In this document: piece after piece, positions 60,308-64,000 of the stretch
How positions within the stretch are numbered: the first letter of the stretch is position 1
Layout: the number at the start of each line of letters is the position of its first letter
NCBI GenBank assembly: GCA_024635495.1
Contig: JAGXIT010000004.1
Coordinates: forward strand, 248,001-312,000
Direction: 5' to 3'
Length of the DNA stretch: 64,000 nt
Origin: Candidatus Saccharimonadota bacterium
GTDB taxonomy: Bacteria; Patescibacteriota; Saccharimonadia; Saccharimonadales; UBA4665
The notes under the pieces: generated by a model
The model's database searches: none
Told to the model about the DNA's origin: nothing
Seen by the model: only the letters and a program-made list of their open reading frames with translations
Made by a program: the position numbers and the translations under genes

Positions 60308-61549
60308 TTACTCGCCGTGTTCTTCGATAGCCTCAAGTAGTGAGCTTTCGAGCTGCTCTTTCTTTTTCAGCTTGTGTGGTTGCTGCTGTTGTTTTGGCTT
60401 TTCGGGAGCTGCTTCAGGTGTTTTTGCTGCTGGAGCTGGAGCTGAAGCCGGTGCAGGAGCCGGAGTTGACGTTACTGCAACCTCTTCAGTCTTAGCTTCA
60501 GGTGCTGTCCCGTTTTCTGCTTCAATATCAAGCTCATATCCCGTCAACTTGCTAGCGAGTCGTACGTTTTGACCGCCACGACCGATAGCGATGCTGAGTT
60601 GATCTTCGGGGACGATGACTTTTGCTCGCTTGGTGTCTTTTTCTATAACAACCTTGCTCACCTTAGTTGGGCTTAGAGCGTTCATAATGTATTGCTCTGG
60701 ATTTTCATCCCAAACGATGATATCAATCTTCTCTTGCTCGCCGACTTCACCGACGACTGCGTTCACACGCGTACCGTGTCCACCGACGAATGTACCGACT
60801 GGGTCAACGCCTTGGACTGAACTTGCGACTGCAATTTTGCTGCGAACACCCGCTTCACGAGAAATATTTTTGATTTCAACGGCGCCGGCTTCGAGCTCTG
60901 GCACTTCTGCACGGAATAACCATTCCATAAACTCGGTGTTGCCACGGCTCACGACGAGCTGCGGACCACGCTGACCGCGCTCGACGTCTTTTAAGAATAC
61001 TTTGAGGCGTTGACTTGGGTAGTAGCGCTCACCCTGGATTTGTTCACTCTTCGGCATGATACCTTGGGCCTTACCAAGCTCTAAGCGGACAATCATGCCC
61101 TCTACGCGGGACACCATCGCATTGATAACTGTGCCGATTTTGTCTTCGTACTCAGCCAGGACGATTTCTCGCTCCGCTTCACGCAAACGCTGCAAGATAA
61201 CTTGCTTAGCAGTCTGTGCAGCTACACGACCGAAGGTCGTAACCTTTTCGTGCAGTTCGACAGTGTCACCTACTGCAGCATCTTTCTTAATTTTCTTGGC
61301 ATCAGCCACGCTGATCTCAAAATCTGCGTTTTCGACTGTCTCGACGACTTCCTTTGATACAAAGGCATCAACCTCAGCGCTGTGAAGGTTCATCGTCACG
61401 CGAACTTCTTGCTCGCGGTCTCCATAGTCACGACGATAGGCAGCTGCCAATGCCTGTTCTACTACTTCTTGCACTGCTTCTTCTGGCAAGTTTTTTTCCT
61501 CTGCGATTGCCTGAATAGCAAGCGCCAGTTGTTTAAAATCCATTTCCAT
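60308..61549 (-). CDS. nusA: Transcription termination/antitermination protein NusA
   Basis: NusA (413 residues) binds RNA polymerase and modulates pausing, termination and antitermination. It has the N-terminal polymerase-binding domain (LPEEAVQEVVEQALAAAYRRDYG), an S1 domain (about residues 130-200) and two KH domains (the second with SIAIGRGGQNVRLASKLTG). The C-terminus is a low-complexity Ala/Pro/Gln-rich tail rather than the acidic repeats of E. coli. I chose the ATG at 61549 because AAAGGAG lies 6 bases before it. nusA stands without rimP, infB or rbfA nearby. Confidence 0.96.
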   Translation of the reverse strand: MEMDFKQLALAIQAIAEEKNLPEEAVQEVVEQALAAAYRRDYGDREQEVRVTMNLHSAEVDAFVSKEVVETVENADFEISVADAKKIKKDAAVGDTVELHEKVTTFGRVAAQTAKQVILQRLREAEREIVLAEYEDKIGTVINAMVSRVEGMIVRLELGKAQGIMPKSEQIQGERYYPSQRLKVFLKDVERGQRGPQLVVSRGNTEFMEWLFRAEVPELEAGAVEIKNISREAGVRSKIAVASSVQGVDPVGTFVGGHGTRVNAVVGEVGEQEKIDIIVWDENPEQYIMNALSPTKVSKVVIEKDTKRAKVIVPEDQLSIAIGRGGQNVRLASKLTGYELDIEAENGTAPEAKTEEVAVTSTPAPAPASAPAPAAKTPEAAPEKPKQQQQPHKLKKKEQLESSLLEAIEEHGE

Positions 61550-61589
61550 TTTTATCTCCTTTACTCTTATATGTATGCGTCTTCTCATG

Positions 61590-61609
61590 AAAAAAGCCGA
61601 CCTGCCGGC
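61590..61609 (-). promoter_or_regulatory. Terminator-like hairpin in the nusA leader
   Basis: On the minus strand GCCG pairs with CGGC around GCAGGT and is followed at once by TTTTTT (61590-61595). It lies between the nusA promoter and its Shine-Dalgarno, where it could attenuate transcription. Confidence 0.55.
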
Positions 61610-61628
61610 CGACCTATCTACACCTTGA

Positions 61629-61657
61629 ATTCTACGCTATAGAGTGCCTGTTGTCAA
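61629..61657 (-). promoter_or_regulatory. Promoter of nusA with overlapping inverted repeat
   Basis: Perfect TTGACA (61652-61657), 17 bases and TAGAAT (61629-61634) on the minus strand. A 6-bp inverted repeat TGTTGT/ACAACA overlaps the -35 box and might be an operator. Confidence 0.82.
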
Positions 61658-61672
61658 ATAACAACACCCGTC

Positions 61673-62374
61673 CTAACGCACAGTTTCATGCGAACTTATG
61701 CCACTTATGCCGCCGTTGGCTATGTTCTCGATTTGCGTATGGTAAATCTGTTCCGCACGCCTACCATCATTATCAGCCATTGTCCGCAAGATCGAACCTA
61801 TTCCAACTATAACCGCACCTGCCAGCGCAGGCCCCTGTAAATCTGCATTTGCGCGAATTACCTCCATCTCAGAGCCAACTGCAAAAAGGGACCCAATCGA
61901 CCCCACGAACACGGGCGCCATCCTACTTATCATTGGTACTCCGCTTCCGTACAGCCCTGAAAATGATGCGCTCGGGTCCGCCTGTTCAGTCACTACTAGT
62001 TGCCCCTCTGCGTCGATAGATAAATGCTCTCGCGTATATGCTGCAGCCTCTTTAGATTTCGTCTTTGCGGCAAAATCCTTAATAACTTTGTCATTGTCCC
62101 TTTTGGCTCGCAGACCTTCAATACCCGCTGCTAATATAAGCACTCCAGCTGTAGCATTTGCTCCGATAAATGCATCTTGTGAATGTTCTGTGCCGCTATT
62201 TATATTCAGTCCACTTAGAGCTCCCGCCGCTACGCCCGCGACAAATAATCCACGTTGAATCTGCCTCGACACTTTTGTTCGTCTAGCTATGCGATCTTCG
62301 AGGCTTTCTTGGGGGACCTCGCCATTAGTCTCAATGGGCGTTAGGTCTCGACCTAGATTATTTTGTTCACTCAT
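61673..62374 (-). CDS. Membrane protein of unknown function
   Basis: I do not recognise this 233-residue protein. It has a charged N-terminus (SLEDRIARRTKVSRQIQRG), then small, Gly/Ala-rich hydrophobic segments (about residues 43-58, 69-86, 150-168 and 180-196) that could be membrane helices. The C-terminus is soluble. A TAGACA-16-TATAAT promoter lies 10 bases before the ATG, predicting a leaderless mRNA. It is divergent from the aminopeptidase gene, and its stop is only 15 bases from the nusA -35 box. Confidence 0.65.
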   Translation of the reverse strand: MSEQNNLGRDLTPIETNGEVPQESLEDRIARRTKVSRQIQRGLFVAGVAAGALSGLNINSGTEHSQDAFIGANATAGVLILAAGIEGLRAKRDNDKVIKDFAAKTKSKEAAAYTREHLSIDAEGQLVVTEQADPSASFSGLYGSGVPMISRMAPVFVGSIGSLFAVGSEMEVIRANADLQGPALAGAVIVGIGSILRTMADNDGRRAEQIYHTQIENIANGGISGISSHETVR

Positions 62375-62384
62375 GTTGATAATT

Positions 62385-62412
62385 ATTATAGCATTTTTTT
62401 GGATTTTGTCTA
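62385..62412 (-). promoter_or_regulatory. Promoter of the 61673-62374 gene
   Basis: TAGACA (62407-62412), 16 bases and a perfect TATAAT (62385-62390) with an extended TGC on the minus strand. CACTA-ATA-TAGTG (62416-62428) between this and the divergent promoter could be a shared operator. Confidence 0.75.
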
Positions 62413-62437
62413 TATCACTAATATAGTGGTTTTCTTC

Positions 62438-62446
62438 TGTTATACT
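62438..62446 (+). promoter_or_regulatory. Extended -10 promoter of the M1 aminopeptidase gene
   Basis: TGT TATACT (TATACT at 62441-62446) is an extended -10 element 8 bases before the ATG at 62455. No -35 is needed for such elements and none is clear. Confidence 0.7.
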
Positions 62447-62454
62447 ACTCTGAT

Positions 62455-64000
62455 ATGGGAAAAACAGTCACAAGATTATACAAACAATTTCAGCCTGAAT
62501 CATACGATATCAAGTGGAACATTGACGAAAAAACCATGCGTTTTCGTGGTCACGTCACCATCAAGGGCAAAAAAGTCGGTCGGCCAAGCCAGAGGCTCAC
62601 CTTCCACGCCAATGGACTCAAAATCAGCGAGGCAACCATCACGTCTCATAGCAAAAAGGGCGATCAAGTGCTCGCCATTACGCGTATCAATGCCCACAAA
62701 AGCTTCCATGAGCTTCGTCTCCATACCGAAGAGATGGTCTATCCAGGTGCTTACACCGTAGATATCAGCTTCGAAGCACCGATTACTGATGGCATGACGG
62801 GTATTTATCCCTGCTCCTTCAAGGACGGATCTGAAAATAAAAAACTTTTCGCAACGCAATTCGAAAGCCATCATGCCCGAGAGGCTTTCCCATGTATCGA
62901 TGAGCCGGAAGCCAAGGCAGTATTCACCACGACAGTCGTGACAGAACCCGGGCTAGTAACCCTCGGCAATACTCCCATAGCTACACAGTTAGAGGCTAAG
63001 GGCAGGCTCGTCACCACGTTTGAACCATCGCCAAAGATGAGCTCGTATCTGCTCGCGTTCGTCGTCGGCGATATGCATAAAAAATCAGCCAAGACCAAGA
63101 GCGGTGTAGACGTAAATATATGGGCTACAACCGCCCAGCCAGCCAATGCGCTCGAAGCAGCGCTGGAATTTGCCGTTGGCTCGATTGAGTACTTCGAAGA
63201 ATACTTTGACGTGCCATATCCGTTGAAGAAAGCCGACCACGTCGCACTCCCAGATTTTAGTAGCGGTGCGATGGAAAACTGGGGGCTCATCACCTACCGC
63301 GAGCGTGTACTACTCGCTTATCCGGATGAGACTTCACAGAGCACCATAGAGCAAATCGCACTTGTCATCGCACACGAAACAAGCCATCAGTGGTTTGGCA
63401 ATCTCGTGACCATGCGCTGGTGGGATGACTTATGGCTCAATGAAAGCTTCGCAAATATGATGGAATACCAGGCTATTGATTCAATGAGGCCCGACTGGCA
63501 TGTGTGGCATGAGTTTGTTGCCGCAGAGGGCTTGAGCGCCTTCCGTCGTGATGCAGTCGCAGGTGTCCAGGCCGTGCATGTAGATGTGAATCACCCCGAC
63601 GAAATCAGCTCCTTGTTTGACCCAAGTATTGTATATGCCAAGGGCGGCCGACTTCTGTACATGCTCAAGAATTACATCGGTGAAAATGCTTTCCGAGCGG
63701 GTCTCAGCGCCTACTTTGCTAAGCATAAATACAGCAATACTACTGGTGATGATCTGTGGGCCGCGTTATCTGAAGCCAGCCATAAAGACATCAGCAGTTT
63801 TATGAGTCCATGGCTTGGTCGCTCGGGCTTTCCACTTTTGACCGTAGATCAAGAGGGTTCGAACGTCACGATTTCTCAGCAACAATTCCTCGATGATCCG
63901 AGCAAAGTCGACACCGAGCGTTTGTGGCCGGTACCATTATTTTCGAATGATACTTCGCAAGACATCATGACTGAGCGCGAAACCAGCCTAACCACTAAGC
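62455..64000 (+). CDS. M1-family aminopeptidase (3' truncated by window edge)
   Basis: This open frame runs from the ATG at 62455 to the end of the window without a stop (515 codons). It is an M1 zinc aminopeptidase, releasing N-terminal residues from peptides. The N-terminal beta-sandwich leads to the exopeptidase motif GAMEN (residues 271-275) and the zinc site H307-E-T-S-H311 with E330 in WLNESFANMMEYQA. YAKGGRLLYMLKNYIG follows as usual. No signal peptide is present, so it should be cytosolic. It likely recycles peptides in this probably amino-acid-dependent organism (inference). The -10 box stands 8 bases before the ATG. Confidence 0.95.
   Translation, partial: MGKTVTRLYKQFQPESYDIKWNIDEKTMRFRGHVTIKGKKVGRPSQRLTFHANGLKISEATITSHSKKGDQVLAITRINAHKSFHELRLHTEEMVYPGAYTVDISFEAPITDGMTGIYPCSFKDGSENKKLFATQFESHHAREAFPCIDEPEAKAVFTTTVVTEPGLVTLGNTPIATQLEAKGRLVTTFEPSPKMSSYLLAFVVGDMHKKSAKTKSGVDVNIWATTAQPANALEAALEFAVGSIEYFEEYFDVPYPLKKADHVALPDFSSGAMENWGLITYRERVLLAYPDETSQSTIEQIALVIAHETSHQWFGNLVTMRWWDDLWLNESFANMMEYQAIDSMRPDWHVWHEFVAAEGLSAFRRDAVAGVQAVHVDVNHPDEISSLFDPSIVYAKGGRLLYMLKNYIGENAFRAGLSAYFAKHKYSNTTGDDLWAALSEASHKDISSFMSPWLGRSGFPLLTVDQEGSNVTISQQQFLDDPSKVDTERLWPVPLFSNDTSQDIMTERETSLTTK

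Overview
The window most likely comes from a Candidatus Saccharibacteria (TM7) genome or a close CPR/Patescibacteria relative. The evidence is: a ribosomal superoperon with no rpmD (uL30) between rpsE and rplO, as is general in CPR; compact genes with 1-4 base overlaps; a Gram-positive style envelope set (murT-gatD, a class A PBP); and normal use of UGA as a stop (for example gnd and the PBP gene), which argues against the UGA-recoding CPR lineages. I made this assignment by reading gene content, not by database comparison.

Layout. Positions 1-6235 (+ strand) hold the end of gnd, zwf, and a glycogen/maltodextrin cluster (GT4 glycosyltransferase, GH57, GH15). Positions 6261-7278 (- strand) hold rpmG, a candidate structured small RNA, tRNA-Thr(GGU), tRNA-Tyr(GUA) and tRNA-Thr(UGU). 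Positions 7287-10733 hold a TPR protein, holB, an RluA-family pseudouridine synthase and trpS. Positions 10970-25612 are one long minus-strand ribosomal block, read from high to low coordinates: rplC-D-W-B, rpsS, rplV, rpsC, rplP, rpmC, rpsQ, rplN-X-E, rpsN, rpsH, rplF, rplR, rpsE, rplO, then secY, infA, rpmJ, rpsM, rpsK, rpsD, rpoA, rplQ, rplM, rpsI. The S10 operon is broken: rpsJ (27285-27617) is separated from rplC by two genes of unknown function. Positions 28226-32574 hold the str operon (rpsL, rpsG, fusA) and tuf on its own promoter. Positions 32743-41086 hold a DsbA-like protein, rpoC and rpoB. Positions 41300-52053 hold clpP, tig, a DUF457-like membrane protein, hisS, tRNA-Leu(UAG), rsmD, a protein of unknown function, recG, gatD, murT and tyrS. 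Positions 52224-64000 hold a class A PBP (+), radA, an anchored HExxH protein, clpC, nusA, an unknown membrane protein (all -), and the start of an M1 aminopeptidase (+), which runs off the end.

How it works together. Most of the window is the core information-processing machinery: ribosome, RNA polymerase, elongation factors, tRNAs, tRNA synthetases and quality-control proteases. The first 6 kb links the oxidative pentose phosphate pathway to storage-polysaccharide turnover. murT-gatD and the PBP build and amidate peptidoglycan, and the DsbA-like protein probably oxidises the cysteine-rich extracellular part of the PBP.

Most interesting signals. (1) The RNA polymerase beta-prime subunit has lost all eight cysteines of its two zinc sites. 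L36, L33, S14, S4 and MurT also lack their zinc ligands, which suggests a zinc-sparing information machinery. (2) At least ten genes have a -10 box only 6-11 bases before the ATG, which predicts leaderless mRNAs, while ribosomal genes carry Shine-Dalgarno leaders. (3) clpP and clpC carry identical CIRCE elements with the -35 box inside the CIRCE spacer. (4) The alpha-operon (rpmJ) leader has three mutually competing pairing segments around the start codon. (5) nusA has a terminator-like hairpin in its leader. (6) There is an unassigned structured RNA at 6550-6730. (7) Several intergenic regions carry arrays of three or more unrelated hairpins. I saw no mobile element, CRISPR array, rRNA gene or phage gene.
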